The notes beneath the pieces are model-generated. The model had not been told where the DNA came from, did not search any database, and worked only from the letters and a program-made list of their open reading frames with translations. DNA of 64,000 nt from Clusia tigrina (lineage: Eukaryota > Arthropoda > Insecta > Diptera > Clusiidae). The position numbers and the translations under genes are program-made. Below, in pieces: positions 21,309-37,800 of the stretch; the first letter of the stretch is position 1; every line of letters begins with the position of its first letter. The stretch is from contig OV050031.1 in assembly GCA_920105625.2 (NCBI GenBank), positions 44,948,925-45,012,924 of the forward strand. Direction: 5' to 3'.

Positions 21309-24300
21309 GTTTATGGTAAAGAAATTTTATTTTAATTGTCATTGGAATTGTCAATGGTAATGCAATTTAACTATAGTTCGCATTGGAATTTTCAATGGTA
21401 ATACAATTTAATTTTAATTAGCATTGGAATTGTCAATGGTAATGCAAATTAATTGTAATTACCAATGGAATTTTCAATGATAATGTATTTTTATTTTAAT
21501 TGGTATTGGAATTGTCAACTTAACTTAATTTTCTATGGTAGAGCAATTTTATTTTAATTAGCATGAAAATTTTCAGTTGTAATGAAATTTAATTGAAATT
21601 AGCATTAAAAGTTTCAATGGTAACGCCATTTAATTTTAATTAGCATTGGAATTGTCAAAAGTAATGCGAATTACTTATATTAATTCAATGGTAACGCAAT
21701 TTACTTTAGTTAGCATTAATATTTTCAATGAAAATGCAATTTTATTTTAATTGGCATTAAAATTGTCAATGGTAGTGCAATTTAATTTTAATTGACATTG
21801 GAATTGTCACTGGTAATGCAATTGAATTTTAATTTGCATTGAAATTTTCAATGGTAATGCAATTTAATTTTAATTGGCATTGGAACTTTCAATGGTAATG
21901 CAATTTGATTTTAATTGGCATTGGAATTGTCAATGGTAATGAAATTAAAATTAAATTGCATTTTCACTTTAATTAGCATTGGAATTGTCAATGGTAATAA
22001 AATTTAATTGTAATTAGCATTGGAATTTTCAATGGCAATGCAATTTTAATTTTATAGGCAATGGAATTATCTATGGTAATGCAATTTAATTTAATTGTAA
22101 TTGGCATAGGAACTGTCAATGGTAATGCAATTTACCTTTAATTAGCATAGGAATTTTCAAATGTATTGCAATTTAATTGGCATTGGAATTTTCGCAGATA
22201 ATGCAATTTAATTTTAATTGTGATGGGAATTTTCAATGGTAATGCAGTTAAACTTTAATTATCATTGGAATTTTCAATTGTATTGCAATTTAATTATAAT
22301 TGGCATTGTAGTTTTCGAAGATATCTTAATTTAATTTTAATTGGCATTCGAATCAATAGTTGTGCAATTTAATTTCAATTGGCATTGAAATTGTCAATGT
22401 TAATGCAACTTAAATTTAATTGGAATTATAATTTTTAATGGTAATGCAATTTAATTGTAATTAGCATTGGAATTGTGTATGGTAAAGCAATTTTATTTTA
22501 ATTGTCATTGGAATTGTCAATGGTAATGCAATTTAAATTTAATTAGCATTGGAATTTTCAATGGTAATGCAATTTAATTTTAATTGGCATTGGAATTTTC
22601 AATGGTAATAAAAATTACTTTTAATTAGTATTGGAATTTTCAGAGGAAATGCAATTTAATTTTCATTGGCGTTGGTATTTCAAATTAAAATGCCATTTAA
22701 TTTTAACTGGCATTGGAATTTTCAATGGCAATGCAATTTAACTTTAATTAGCAATGGAGTTTTCAATTGTTATGCAATTTAATTTTACTTGGCAGTTGAA
22801 TATTCAATGGTAGTGCATTTTAATTTAAATTAGCAATAAAATTTTCAATGCTAATGCAATTTAATGTTAATTAGCATTGAAATTTTCACTGATAATAGAA
22901 TTTAATTTAACTGACATTGAATTTGAGTAATGCAACTGAATTTTAATTTGCTTAGAAATTTTCAATGGAAATGCAATTTAACTTTAATTAGCTTTAGAAT
23001 TTTCAATTGTAATGCCATTTAAGTTTAATTGGCAACTGAATTTTCAATAGTAATGCAATTTAATTTTAATTAGCATTAAATTTTTAAAGATAATGCAATT
23101 TAATTTTAATTAGCATTAAATCTTTGAATTGTAGTGCCATTTAATTGTAATTAGAAATTAAAATTTTCAATAGTAATGCAATTTAATTTTAATAGGCATT
23201 GGAATTTTCAATGGTGATGCAATTTGGCTTTAATTAGCATTGGAATTTTTAATTGTATTGCATTTAATTTGAATTGGCATTGGAATTTTCGAAGGTATTG
23301 CAATTTAATATTAATTGGCATTGGAACTTTCCATGGTTTTGCAATTTAATTTTAATAGGCATTGGAATTGTCAATGGTTATGCAATTTAATTGTAATTTG
23401 CATGGGAATTTTCAATGGTAATACAATTAAGTTTTAATTGGCATTGGAATTTTCAATTGTAATGCAATTTAATTTTAATTGGCATTGCAATTTTCAACGG
23501 TAATAAAAATTACTTTTAATTGGTATTGGAATTTTCAAAGGAAATGCAATTTAATTTTCATTGGCGTTGGAATTTCAAATTAAAATACTATTTAATTTTA
23601 ACTGGCATTGGAATTTTTAATGGCAATGCATCTCAATTTTAATTAGTATTGAAATTGTCAATGGTAATGCAATTTTATTCTAATTGGCATTGGAATTGTC
23701 AATTATAATGCAATTAATTTTAATTGGCATTGGAATTGTCAATGGTAATGCAATTTAACTTTAATGCAATGGAGTTTTCAATTGTAATGCAATTTAATTT
23801 TAATTGGCAATTGAATATTCAATGGAAATGCATTTTAATTTAAATTAGCATTGGAATTTTCAATGCTAGTGCAATTTAATGTTAATTAGCTTACAAATTG
23901 TTAATGGTAATTCATATTAATTGTAATTAGAAATTATAATTTTCAATGGTAATGAAATTTAATTTTAGTTGGCATTGGAATTTTCAATGGTATTCCAATT
24001 GAATTGTAAGTTGTATTTCAATTTTCAATGGTAATGCAATTTAAATTTTATTAGCATTTGAATTGTCAATGTTAATACAATGCTATTTTCATTTGTATTG
24101 AAATTTTCAGTGGTACTGCAAATTAATTGTAATGAGCATTACAATTTTCAATGGTGAAGCAATTGCGTTTTAATTAGCATTGGAATTTTCAATGGTAATG
24201 CAATTAAATTTTCATTTCCTTTGAATTTTTCAATGGTAATACAATTTTATTTGAATTGTCATTGGAATTGTCAATGGAAATGCAATTTAATTGTGATAAG

Positions 24301-27300
24301 CATTGGAATTTTCAATGGTAAGGCACTTTAATTTTAATTAGCATTAGTATTTTCAATGGTAATGCAATTTCATTTTGTTTAGCAGTAAAATGTTTAACGG
24401 TAGTGCAATTTAATTGAAATTAGAATTGGAAATTTTTAATAGTAATGCAATTTAATTTAAGTAGCATTGGAATATTCAATGGTAATGCAATTTAACTTTA
24501 ATTAGCATTGGAATTTTCACTGATAATGGAATTTAATTTAATTAACATTGAATTTCAGTAATGCAACTGAATTTTAATTTGCTTAGAAATTTTCAATGGA
24601 AATGCAATTTAATTTTAATTTCATTGGTTACGCAATTTGACTTTAATTGGCATTGGAACTTTCAATGGTAATGCAATTTGATTTTAAGTGGCATTGGAAT
24701 TGTCAATGGTAATGAAATTAAAATTAAATTGCATTTTCACTTTAATTAGCATTGGAATTGTCAATGGCAATAAAGATTAATTGTAATTAGCATTGGAATT
24801 CTCAATGGTAATGCAATTTTATTTTAATTGACATTGGAATTATCTATGGTAATGCAATTTAATTTAATTTTAATTGGCATCGGAACTGTCAATGGTAATG
24901 CAATTTAACTTTAATTAGCATTGGAATTTTTAATTGTATTGCAATTTAATTATAATTGGCATTGTAGTTTTCGAAGATATCTTAATTTAATTTTAATTGG
25001 CATTAGAATCAATGGTTGTGCATTTTAATTTCAATTGGCATTGAAATTGTAAATGTTAATGCAACTTAACTTTAATTGTCATTGGAATTGTCAATGGTAA
25101 TGCAATTTAACTATAGTTCGCATTGGAATTTTCAATGGTAATGCAATTTAATTTTAATTAGCAGTGGAATTGTCAATGGTAATGCAAATGAATTGTAATT
25201 ACCAATGTAATTTTCAATGAAAATGTATTTTAATTTTAATTGGTATTGGAATTGTCAACTTAACTTAATTTTCTATGGTAGAGCAATTTTATTTTAATTA
25301 GCACGAACATGTTCAGTTGTAGTGAAATTTAATTGAAATTAGCATTAACATTTTGAATGGTAACGCGATTTAATTTTAATTAGCATTGGAATTGTCAATA
25401 GTAATGCGAATTAATATAAGTAGCATTGAAATTTTCAATGGTAACGCAATTTACTTTAGTTAGCATTGATATTTTCTATGAAAATGCAACTTTATTTTAA
25501 GTGGCATTAAAATTGTCAAAGGTAGTACAATTTAATTTTAATTGACATTGGAATTGTCCATGGTAATGCAATTGAATTTTAATTTGCATTGAAATTTTCA
25601 ATGGTAATGCAATTTAATTTTAATTGGCATTGGAACTTTCAATGGTAATGCAATTGCTTGGAATTGTCAATGGTAATGAAATTAAAATTAAATGGCATTT
25701 TCACTTTAATTAGCATTGGAATTGTCAATGGTAATAAAATTTAATTGTAATTAGCATTGGAATTTTCAATGGCAATGCAATTTTAATTTAATAGGCAATG
25801 GAACTATCTATGGTAATGCAATTTAATTTAATTGTAATTGGAATAGGAACTGTCAATGATAATGCAATTTATCTTTAATTAGCATTGGAATTTTCAAATG
25901 TATTGCAATTTAATTTTCATTGGAATTTTCGCAGATAATGCAATTAAAATTTTAATTGTGATGGGAATTTTCAATGGTAATGCAGTTAAACTTTAATTAT
26001 CAATGGAATTTTCAATTGAATTGCAATTTAATTATAATTGGCATTGTAATTTTCGAAGATATCTTAATTTAATTTTAATTGGCATTCGAATCAATAGTTG
26101 TGCAATTTAATTTCAATTGGCATTGAAATTGTCAATGTTAATGCAACTTAATTTCGATTGGAATTATAATTTTTAATGGTAATGCAAATTAATTGTAATT
26201 AGCATTGGATTTGTTTATGGTAAAGCAATTTTATTTTAATTGTCATTGGAATTGTCAATGGTAATGCAATTTAAATATAATTAGCATTGGAATTTTCAAT
26301 TGTAATGCAATTTAATTTTAATTAACATTGGAATTTTCAATGAATGCAATTTAGTTTTAATTTGCTTTAAATTTTTTAATGGTAATATAATTTAATTGTA
26401 ATTAGCATTGGAATTTTCAATAGTGATGCAATTTGGCATTAATTAGCATTGGAATTTTCAATTGTATTGCATTTAATTTTAATTGGCATTGGAATTTTCG
26501 AAGGAATTGCAATTTAATATTAATTGGCATTGGCATTTTGAATGGTTTTGCAATTTAATTTTAATATGCATTGGAATTGTCAATGGTAATACAATTTTAT
26601 TGTAATTAGCATGGGAATTTTCAATGGTAATGCAATTTAATTTTAATTAGCATTGGTATTTTCAATGGTAACGCAATTTCATTTTGGTTAGCAGTAAAAT
26701 TTTTAACGGTAGTGCAATTTAATTGAAATTAGAATTTAAAATTTTTAATAGTAATGCAGTTTAATTTAAGTAGCATTGGAATATTCAATGGAAATGCAAT
26801 TTGACTTTAATTAGCATTGAAATTTTCACATATAATGGAATTTAATTTAATTAACATAGAATTTGAGTAATGCAAATGAATTTTAATTTGCTTTGAAATT
26901 TTCAATGGAAATGCAATTTAATTTTAATTTCATTGGTTACGCAATTTAATTTTAATTGGCATTGGAAGTTTCAATGGTAATGCAATTTGATTTTAATTGG
27001 CATTGGAATTGTCAATGGTAATGAAATTAAAATTAAATTGCATTTTCACTTTCATTAGCATTGGAATTGTCAATGGTAATAAAGATTAATTGTAATTAGC
27101 ATTGGAATTTTCAATGGTAGTGCAATTTTATTTTAATTGGCAATGGAATTATCTATGGTAATGCAATTTAATTTAATTGTAATTGGCATAGGAACTGTCA
27201 ATGGTAATGCAATTTAACTTTAATTAGCATTGGAATTTGCAAATGTATTGCAATTTAATTGGCATTGGAATTTTCGCAGATAATGCAATTTAATTTTAAT

Positions 27301-30300
27301 TGTCATTGGAATTTTCAATGGTAATGCAGTTGAACTTTAATTAGCATTGGAATTTTCAATTGTATTGCAATTTAATTATAATTGGCATTGTAATTTTCGA
27401 AGATATCTTAATTTAATTTTAATTGGCATTGGAATCAATGGTTGTGCAACTTAATTTCAATTGGCATTGAAATTGTCAATGTTAATGTAACTTAATTTTA
27501 ATTGGAATTGGAATTTTTAATGGTAATGCAATTTAATTGTAATTAGCATTGGAGTTGTTTATGGTAAAGCAATTTTATTTTAATTGTCATTGGAATTGTC
27601 AATGGTAATGCAATTTAAATTTAATGAGCATTGGAATTTTCAATGGTAATGCAATTTAATTTTAATTAGCATTGTAATTGTCAATTGTAATGCAAATTAA
27701 TTGTAATTACCAATGGAATTTTAAATTATAATGTATTTTAATTTTAATAGGTATTGGAATTGTCAATGGTAATGCCATTTAACTTTAATTCGCATTGGAA
27801 TTTTCAATGGTAATGCAATTTAATTTTAATTGGAATTGGAATTGTCAATGATAATGCAAATGAATTGTAATTATCAAAGGAATTTTCAATGATATTGTAT
27901 TTTAATTGGTATTGGAATTGTCAATGGTAATGCAATTTAATTTAATTTTCTATGGTAGAGCAATTTTATTTTAATTAGCATGAAAATTTTCAGTTGTAAT
28001 GAAATTTAATTGAAATTAGCATTAACATTTTAAATGGTAACGCGATTTAATTTTAATTAGCATTGGAATTGTCAATAGTAATGCGAAATAATATAAGTAG
28101 CATTGAAATTTTCAATGGTAACGCAATTTACTTTCGTTAGCATTGATATTTTCAATGAAAAAGCAATTTTATTTTAATTGGCATTAAAATTGTCAATGGT
28201 AGTGCCATTTAATTTTAATTGACAGTGGAATTGTCACTGGTAATGCAATTGAATTTTAATTTGCATTGAAATTTTCAATGGTAATGCAATTTAATTTTAA
28301 TTGGCATTGGAACTTTCAATGGTAATGCAATTTGATTTTAATTGGCATTGGAATTGTTAATGGTAATGAAATTAAAATTAAATTGCATTTTCACTTTAAT
28401 TAGCATTGGAATTGTCAATGGTAATAAAATTTAATTGTAATTAGCATTGGAATTTTCAATGGCAATGCAATTTTATTTTAATTGGCAATGGAATTATCTA
28501 TGGTAATGCAATTTAATTTAATTGTAATTGGCATAGGAACTGTCAATGGTAATGCAATTTACCTTTAATTAGCATTGGAATTTTCAAATGTATTGCAATT
28601 TAATTGGCATTGGAATTTTCGCAGATAATGCAATTTAATTTTAATTGTGATGGGAATTTTCAATGGTAATGCAGTTAAACTTTAATTATCATTGGAATTT
28701 TCAATTGTATTGCAATTTAATTATAATTGGCATTGTAGTTTTCGAAGATATCTTAATTTAATTTTAATTGGCATTCGAATCAATAGTTGTGCAATTTAAT
28801 TTCAATTGGCATTGAAATTGTCAATGTTAATGCAACTTAAATTTAATTGGAATTATAATTTTTAATGGTAATGCAATTTAATTGTAACTAGCATTGGAAT
28901 TGTGTATGGTAAAGCAATTTTATTTTAATTGTCATTGGAATTGTCAATGGTAATGCAATTTAAATTTAATTAGCATTGGAATTTTCAATAGTAATGCAAT
29001 TTAATTTTAATTGGCATTGGAATTTTCAATGGTAATAAAAATTACTTTTAATTAGTATTGGATTTTTCAGAGGAAATGCAATTTAATTTTCATTGGCGTT
29101 GGTATTTCAAATTAAAATGCCATTTAATTTTAACTGGCATTGGAATTTTCAATGGCAATGCAATTTAACTTTAATTAGCAATGGAGTTTTCAATTGTAAT
29201 GCAATTTAATTTTACTTGGCAATTGAATATTCAATGGTAGTGCATTTTAATTTAAATTAGCAATGGAATTTTCAATGCTAATGCAATTTAATGTTAATTA
29301 GCATTGAAATTTTCACTGATAATAGAATTTAATTTAATTGACATTGAATTTGAGTAATGCAACTGAATTTTAATTTGCTTAGAAATTTTCAATGGAAATG
29401 CAATTTAACTTTAATTAGCTTTAGAATTTTCAATTGTAATGCCATTTAATTTTAATTGGCAATAGAATTTTCAATAGTAATGCAATTTAATTTTAATTAG
29501 CATTAAATCTTTGAATTGTAGTGCCATTTAATTGTAATTAGAAATTAAAATTTTCAATAGTAATGCAATTTAATTTTAATAGGCATTGGAATTTTCAATG
29601 GTGATGCAATTTGGCTTTAATTAGCATTGGAATTTTTAATTGTATTGCATTTAATTTGAATTGGCATTGGAATTTTCGAAGGTATTGCAATTTAATATTA
29701 ATTGGCATTGGAACTTTCCATGGTTTTGCAATTTAATTTTAATAGGCATTGGAATTGTCAATGGTTATGCAATTTAATTGTAATTAGCATGGGAATTTTC
29801 AATGGTAATACAATTAAGTTTTAATTGGCATTGGAATTTTCAATGGTAATGCAATTTAATTTTAATTGGTATTGCAATTTTCAACGGTAATAAAAATTAC
29901 TTTTAATTGGTATTGGAATTTTCAAAGGAAATGCAATTTAATTTTCATTGGCGTTGGAATTTCAAATTAAAATACTATTTAATTTTAACTGGCATTGGAA
30001 TTTTTAATGGCAATGCATCTCAATTTTAATTAGTATTGAAATTGTCAATGGTAATGCAATTTTATTCAAATTGGCATTGGAATTGTCAATTATAATGCAA
30101 TTAATTTTAATTGGCATTGGAATTGTCAATGGTAATGCAATTTAACTTTAATTAGCAATGGAGTTTTCAATTGTAATGCAATTTAATTTTAATTGGCAAT
30201 TGAATATTCAATGGTAATGCATTTTAATTTAAATTAGCATTGGAATTTTCAATGCTAATGCAATTTAATGTTAATTAGCTTACAAATTGTTAATGGTAAT

Positions 30301-31700
30301 TCATATTAATTGTAATTAGAAATTTAAATTTTCAATGGTAATGAAATTTAATTTTAGTTGGCATTGGAATTTTCAATGGTATTCCAATTGAATTGTAAGT
30401 TGTATTTCAATTTTCAATGGTAATGCAATTTAAATTTTATTAGCATTGGAATTGTCAATGTTAATACAATGTTATTTTCATTTGTATTGAAATTTTCAGT
30501 GGTACTGCAATTTAATTGTAATGAGCATTACAATTTTCAATGGTGAAGCAATTGCGTTTTAATTAGCATTGGAATTTTCAATGGTAATGCAATTAAATTT
30601 TCATTTCCTTTGAATTTTTCAATGGTAATACAATTTAATTTGAATTGTCATTGGAATTGTCAATGGAAATGCAATTTAATTGTGATAAGCATTGGAATTT
30701 TCAATGGTAAGGCACTTTAATTTTAATTAGCATTAGTATTTTCAATGGTAATGCAATTTCATTTTGTTAAGCAGTAAAATGTTTAACGGTAGTGCAATTT
30801 AATTGAAATTAGAATTGGAAATTTTTAATAGTAATGCAATTTAATTTAAGTAGCATTGGAATATTCAATGGTAATGCAATTTAACTTTAATTAGCATTGG
30901 AATTTTCACTGATAATGGAATTTAATTTAATTAACATTGAATTTGAGTAATGGAACTGAATTTTAATTGTAATATAGTTGTAATGAAATTTAATTGAAAT
31001 TAGCATTAACATTTTCAATGGTAACGCGATCTAATTAGAATTGGAATTGTCAATAGTAATGCGAATTAATATAAGTAGCATTGAAATTTTCAATGGTAAC
31101 GCAATTTACTTTAGTTAGCATTGATATTTTCAATGAAAATGCAATTTTATTTTAATTGGCATTAAAATTGTCAATGGTAGTGCAATTTAATTTTAATTGA
31201 CATTGGAATTGTCACTGGTAATGCAATTGTATTTTAATTTGCATTGAAATTTTCAATGGTAATGCAATTTAATTTTAATTGGCATTGGAACTTTCAATGG
31301 TAATGCAATTGCTTGGAATTGTCAATGGTAATGAAATTAAAATTAAATTGCATTTTCACTTTAATTAGCATTGGAGTTGTCAATGGAAATAAAATTTAAT
31401 TGTAATTAGCATTGGAATTTTCAATGGCAATGCAATTTTAATTTAATAGGCAATGGAATTATCTATGGTAATGCAATTTAATTTAATTGTAATTGGCATA
31501 GGAACTGTCAATGGTAATGCAATTTACCTTTAATTAGCATTGGAATTTTCAAATGTATTGCAATTTAATTGGCATTGGAATTTTCGCAGATAATGCAATT
31601 TAATTTTAATTGTGATGGGAATTTTCAATGGTTATGCAGTTAAACTTTAATTATCATTGGAATTTTCAATTGTATTGCAATTTAATTATAATTGGCATTG

Positions 31701-34145
31701 TAATTTTCGAAGATATCTTAATTTAATTTTAATTGGCATTCGAATCAATAGTTGTGCAATTTAATTTTAATTGGCTTTGAAATTGTCAATGTTAATGCAA
31801 CTTAATTTTAATTGGAATTATAATTTTTAATGGTAATGCAATTTAATTGTAATTAGCATTGGAATTGTTTATGGTGAAGCAATTTTATTTTAATTGTCAT
31901 TGGAATTGTCAATGGTAATGTAATTTAAATTTAATTAGCATTGGAATTTTCAATGGTAATGCAATTTAATTTTAATTGGCATTGGAATTTTCAATGGTAA
32001 TAAAAATTACTTTTAATTAGTATTGGAATTTTCAGAGGAAATGCAATTTAATTTTCATTGGCGTTGGTATTTCAAATTAAAATGCCATTTAATTTTAACT
32101 GGCATTGGAATTTGCAATGGCAATGCATCTCAATTTGAATTTGTATTGAAATTGTCAATGGTAATGCAATTTTATTCTAATTGGCAATGGAATTGTCAAT
32201 TATAATGCTATTAATTTTAAATGGCATAGGAATTGTCAATGGCAATGCAATTTAACTTTAATTAGCAATGGAGTTTTCAATTGTCATGCAATTTAATTTT
32301 ACTTGGCAATTGAATATTCAATGGTAATGCATTTTAATTTAAATTAGCAATGGAATTTTCAATGCTAATGCAATTTAATGTTAATTAGCATTGAAATTTT
32401 CACTGATAATGGAATTTAATTTAATTGACATTGAATTTGAGTAATGCAACTGAATTTTAATTTGCTTAGAAATTTTCAATGGAAGTGCAATTTAATTTTA
32501 ATTTCATTGGTTACGCAATTTAACTTTAATTGGCATTGGAACTTTCAATGGTAATGCAATCTGATTTTAATTGGCATTGGAATTGTCAATGGTAATGAAA
32601 TTAAAATTAAATTGCATTTTCACTTTCATTAGCATTGGAATTATCAATGGTAATAAAATTTAATTGTAATTAGCATTGGAATTTTCAATGGCAATGCAGT
32701 TTTATTTTAATTGGCACTGGAATTATCTATGGTAATGCAATTTAATTTAATTTTAATTGGCATCGGAACAGTCAATGGTAATGCAATTTAACTTTAGATA
32801 GCATTGGAATTTTCAAACGTATTTCAATTTAATTGGCATTGGAATTTTCGCAGATAATGCAATTTAATTTTAATTGTCATTGGAATTTTCAATGGTAATG
32901 CAGTTGAACTTTAATTAGCATTGGAATTTTCAATTGTATTGCAATTTAATTATAATTGGCATTGTAGTTTTCGAAGATATCTTAATTTAATTTTAATTGG
33001 CATTAGAATCAATGGTTGTGCAATTTAATTTCAATTGGCATTGAAATTGTAAATGTTAATGCAACTTAATTTTAATTGGAATTGGAATTTTGAATGGTAA
33101 TGCAATTTAATTGTAATTAGTATTGGAGTTGTTTATGGTAAAGCAATTTTATTTTAATTGTCATTGGAATTGTCAATGGTAATGCAATTTAACTATAGTT
33201 CGCATTGGAATTTTCAATGGCAATGCAATTTAATTTTAATTAGCATTGGAATTGTCAATGGTAATGCAAATTAATTGTAATTACCAAAGGAATTTTAAAT
33301 TATAATGTATCTTAATTTTAATTGGTATTGGAATTGTCAATTTAACTTAATTTTCTATGGTAGAGCAAATTTATTTTAATTAGCATGAAAATTTTCAGTT
33401 GTAATGAAATTTAATTGAAATTAGCATTAACATTTTCAATGGTAACGCGATTTAATTTTAATTAGCCTTGGAATTCTCAAAAGTAATGCGAATTAATATA
33501 AGTAGCATTGAAATGTTCAATGGTAACGCAATTTACTTTAGTTAGCATTGATATTTTCAATGAAAATGCAATTTTATTTTAATTGGCATTAAAATTGTCA
33601 ATGGTTGTGCAATTTAATTTTAATTGACATTGAAATTGTCACTGGTAATGCAATTGAATTTTAATTTGCATTGAAATTTTCAATGGTAATGCAATTTAAT
33701 TTTAATTGGCATTGGAACTTTCAATGGTAATGCAATTGCTTGGAATTGTCAATGGTAATGAAATTAAAATTAAATTGCATTTTCACTTTAATTAGCATTG
33801 GAATTGTCAATGGTAATAAAATTTAATTGTAATTAGCATTGGAATTTTCAATGGCAATGCAATTTTAATTTAATAGGCAATGGAATTATCTATGGTAACG
33901 CAATTTAATTTAATTGTAATTGGCATAGGAACTGTCAATGGTAATGCAATTTACCTTTAATTAGCATTGGAATTTTCAAATGTATTGCAATTTAATTGGC
34001 ATTGGAATTTTCGCAGATAATGCAATTTAATTTTAATTGTGATGGGAATTTGCAATGGTAATGCAGTTAAACTTTAATTATCATTGGAATTTTCAATTGA
34101 ATTGCAATTTAATTATAATTGGCATTGTAATTTTCGAAGATATCT
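31701..34145 (+). repeat. Macro-repeat segment, partner of 45183-47627
   Basis: Landmarks recur at a constant offset of 13482 bp. These include GATATC monomers at 31712, 32976 and 34139 versus 45194, 46458 and 47621, and the 'tatggtaacgcaa' join at 33891 versus 47373. Differences between copies are scattered single bases. All of it is satellite. Confidence 0.8.
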
Positions 34146-34872
34146 TAATTTAATTTTAACTGGCATTCGAATCAATAGTTGTGCAATTTAATTTCAATTG
34201 GCATTGAAATTGTCAATGTTAATGCAACTTAATTTTAATTGGAATTATAATTTTTAATGGTAATTCAATTTCATTGTAATTAGCATTGGAATTGTTTATG
34301 GTAAAGCAATTTTATTTTAATTGTCATTGGAATTGTCAATGGTAATGCAATTTAAATATAATTAGCATTGGAATTTTCATTGGTAATGCAATTTAATTTT
34401 AATTAGCATTGGTATTTTCAATGGTAACGCAATTTCATTTTGGTTAGCAGTAAAATTTTTAACGGTAGTGCAATTTAATTGAAATTAGTATTTAAAATTT
34501 TTAATAGTAATGCAGTTTAATTTAAGTAGCATTGGAATATTCAATGGTAATGCAATTTGACTTTAATTAGCATTGAAATTTTCACATATAATGGAATTTA
34601 ATTTAATTAATTTTCAATGGAAATGCAATTTAATTTTAATTTCATTGGTTACGCAATTTAATTTTAATTGGCATTGGAAGTTTCAATGGTAATGCAATTT
34701 GATTTTAATTGGCATTGGAATTGTCAATGGTAATGAAATTAAAATTAAATTGCATTTTCACTTTCATTAGCATTGGAATTGTCAATGGTAATAAAGATTA
34801 ATTGTAATTAGCATTGGAATTTTCAATGGCAGTGCAATTTTATTTTAATTGGCAATGGAATTATCTATGGTA

Positions 34873-37800
34873 ATGCAATTTAATTTAATTGTAATTGGCA
34901 TAGGAACTGTCAATGGTAATGCAATTTAACTTTAATTAGCATTGGAATTTGCAAATGTATTGCAATTTAATTGGCATTGGAATTTTCGCAGATAATGCAA
35001 TTTAATTTTAATTGTCATTGGAATTTTCAATGGTAATGCAGTTGAACTTTAATTAGCATTGGAATTTTCAATTGTATTGCAATTTAATTATAATTGGCAT
35101 TATAATTTTCGAAGATATCTTAATTTAATTTTAATTGGCATTGGAATCAATGGTTGTGCAATTTAATTTCAATTGGCATTGAAATTGTCAATGTTAATGC
35201 AACTTAATTTTAATTGGAATTGGAATTTTTAATGGTAATGCAATTTAATTGTAATTAGCATTGGAGTTGTTTATGGTAAAGCAATTTTATTTTAATTGTC
35301 ATTGGAATTGTCAATGGTAATGCAATTTAAATTTAATGAGCATTGGAATTTTCAATGGTAATGCAATTTAATTTTAATTAGCATTGGAATTGTCAATGGT
35401 AATGCAAATTAATTGTAATTACCAATGGAATTTTAAATTATAATGTATTTTAATTTTAATAGGTATTGGAATTGTCAATGGTAATGCCATTTAACTTTAA
35501 TTCGCATTGGAATTTTCAATGGTAATGCAATTTAGTTTTAATTGGAATTGGAATTGTCAATGGTAATGCAAATGAATTGTAATTATCAAAGGAAATTTCT
35601 ATGATATTGTATTTTAATTGGTATTGGAATTGTCAATGGTAATGCAATTTAACCTTATTTTCTATGGTAGAGCAATTTTATTTTAATTAGCATGAAAATT
35701 TTCAGTTGTAATGAAATTTAATTGAAATTAGCATTAACTTTTTAAATGGTAACGCGATTTAATTTTAATTAGCATTGGAATTGTCAATAGTAATGCGAAA
35801 TAATATAAGTAGCATTGAAATTTTCAATGGTAACGCAATTTACTTTAGTTAGCATTGATATTTTCAATGAAAATGCAATTTTATTTTAAGTGGCATTAAA
35901 ATTGTCAATGGTAGTGCAATCTAATTTAAATTGACATTTGAATTGTCAATGGTAATGCAATTGAATTTTGATTTGCATTGAAATTTTCAATGGTAATGCA
36001 ATTTAATTTTAATTGGCATTGGAACTTTCAATGGTAATGCAATTTGATTTTAATTGGCATTGGAATTGTCAATGGTAATGAAATTAAAATTAAATTGCAT
36101 TTTCACTTTAATTAGCATTGGAACTGTCAATGGTAATGCAATTTAATTGTAATTAGCATTGGAATTGTTTATGGTAAAGCAATTTTATTTTAATTGTCAT
36201 TGGAATTGTCAAAGGTAATGCAATTTAAATTTAATTAGCATTGTAATTTTCAATAGTAATGCAATTGAATTTTAATTAACATGGGAATTTTCAATGGTAA
36301 TGCAATTTAATATTAATTTGCTTTAAATTTTTTAATGGTAATATAACTTAATTGTAATTAGCATTGGAAATTTCAATGGTAATGCAATTTAATTTAATTA
36401 ACATTGGCATTTTCAATGGTGACGCAATTTAATTTTATTGGGCGTTGGAACTTTCAATGGTAATGCAATTTAATTTTAATAGACATTGGATATATCACTG
36501 GTAATGCAAATTAATTGTAATTAGCATTGAAATTTGCAATGGCAGTGCAATTCAATTTTAATTAACATTGAAATTGTCAATGATAACGCAACTTTTTTTT
36601 AACTGGCATTGGAATTGTCAATGTAAATGCAATTTAACTTTAATTAGCTTTAGAATTTTCAATTTTAATGCCATTTAATTTTAGTTGGCAATGGAATTTT
36701 CAATAGTAATGCAATTTAATTTTAATTAACATTAAATTTTTAAAGATAATGCAATTTAATTTTAATTAACATTAAATATTTGAATTGTAGTGCCATTTAA
36801 TTGTAATTAGAAATTAAAATTTTTAATAGTAATGCAATTTAATTTTAATAGGCATTGGAATTTTCAATGGTGATGCAATTTGGCTTTAATTAGCATTGGA
36901 ATTTTTAATTGTATTGCATTTAATTTTAATTAGCATTGGAATTTTCGAAGGTATTGCAATTTAATATTAATTGGCATTGGAACTTTCCATGGTTTTGCAA
37001 TTTAATTTTAATAGGCATTGGAATTGTCAATGGTTATGCAATTTAATTGTAATTTGCATGGGAATTTTCAATGGTAATACAATTAAGTTTTAATTGGCAT
37101 TGGAATTTTCAATGATAATGCAATTTAATTTTAATTGGCATTGCAATTTTCAACGGTAATAAAAATTACTTTTAATTAGTATTGGAATTTTCAAAGGAAA
37201 TGCAATTTAATTTTCATTGGCGTTGGAATTTAAAATTAAAATACTATTTAATTTTAACTGGCATTGGAATTTTTAATGGCAATGCATCTCAATTTTAATT
37301 AGTATTGAAATTGTCAATGGTAATGCAATTTTATTCTAATTGGCATTGGAATTGTCAATTATAATGCAATTAATTTTAATTGGCATTGGAATTGTCAATG
37401 GTAATGCAATTTAACTTTAATTAGCAATGTAGTTTTCAATTGTAATGCAATTTAATTTTAATTGGCAATTGAATATTCAATGGTAATGCATTTTAATTTA
37501 AATTAGCATTGGAATTTTCAATGCTAATGCAATTTAATGTTAATTAGCTTACAAATTGTTAATGGTAATTCATATTAATTGTAATTAGAAATTAAAATTT
37601 TCAATGGTAATGAAATTTAATTTTAGTTGGCATTGGAATTTTCAATGGTATTCCAATTGAATTGTAAGTTGTATTTCAATTTTCAATGGTAATGCAATTT
37701 AAATTTTATTAGCATTGGAATTGTCAATGGTAATGCAATGTTATTTTCATTTGTATTGAAATTTTCAGTGGTACTGCAATTTAATTGTAATGAGCATTAC

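Noticed and set aside
32023..32205. 60-codon plus-strand open frame in the satellite
   Set aside because: It is pure satellite sequence that lacks stops by chance. The product is a degenerate repeat (GNASQFEF, MQFYSNWQW) and equivalent positions in other blocks are closed.
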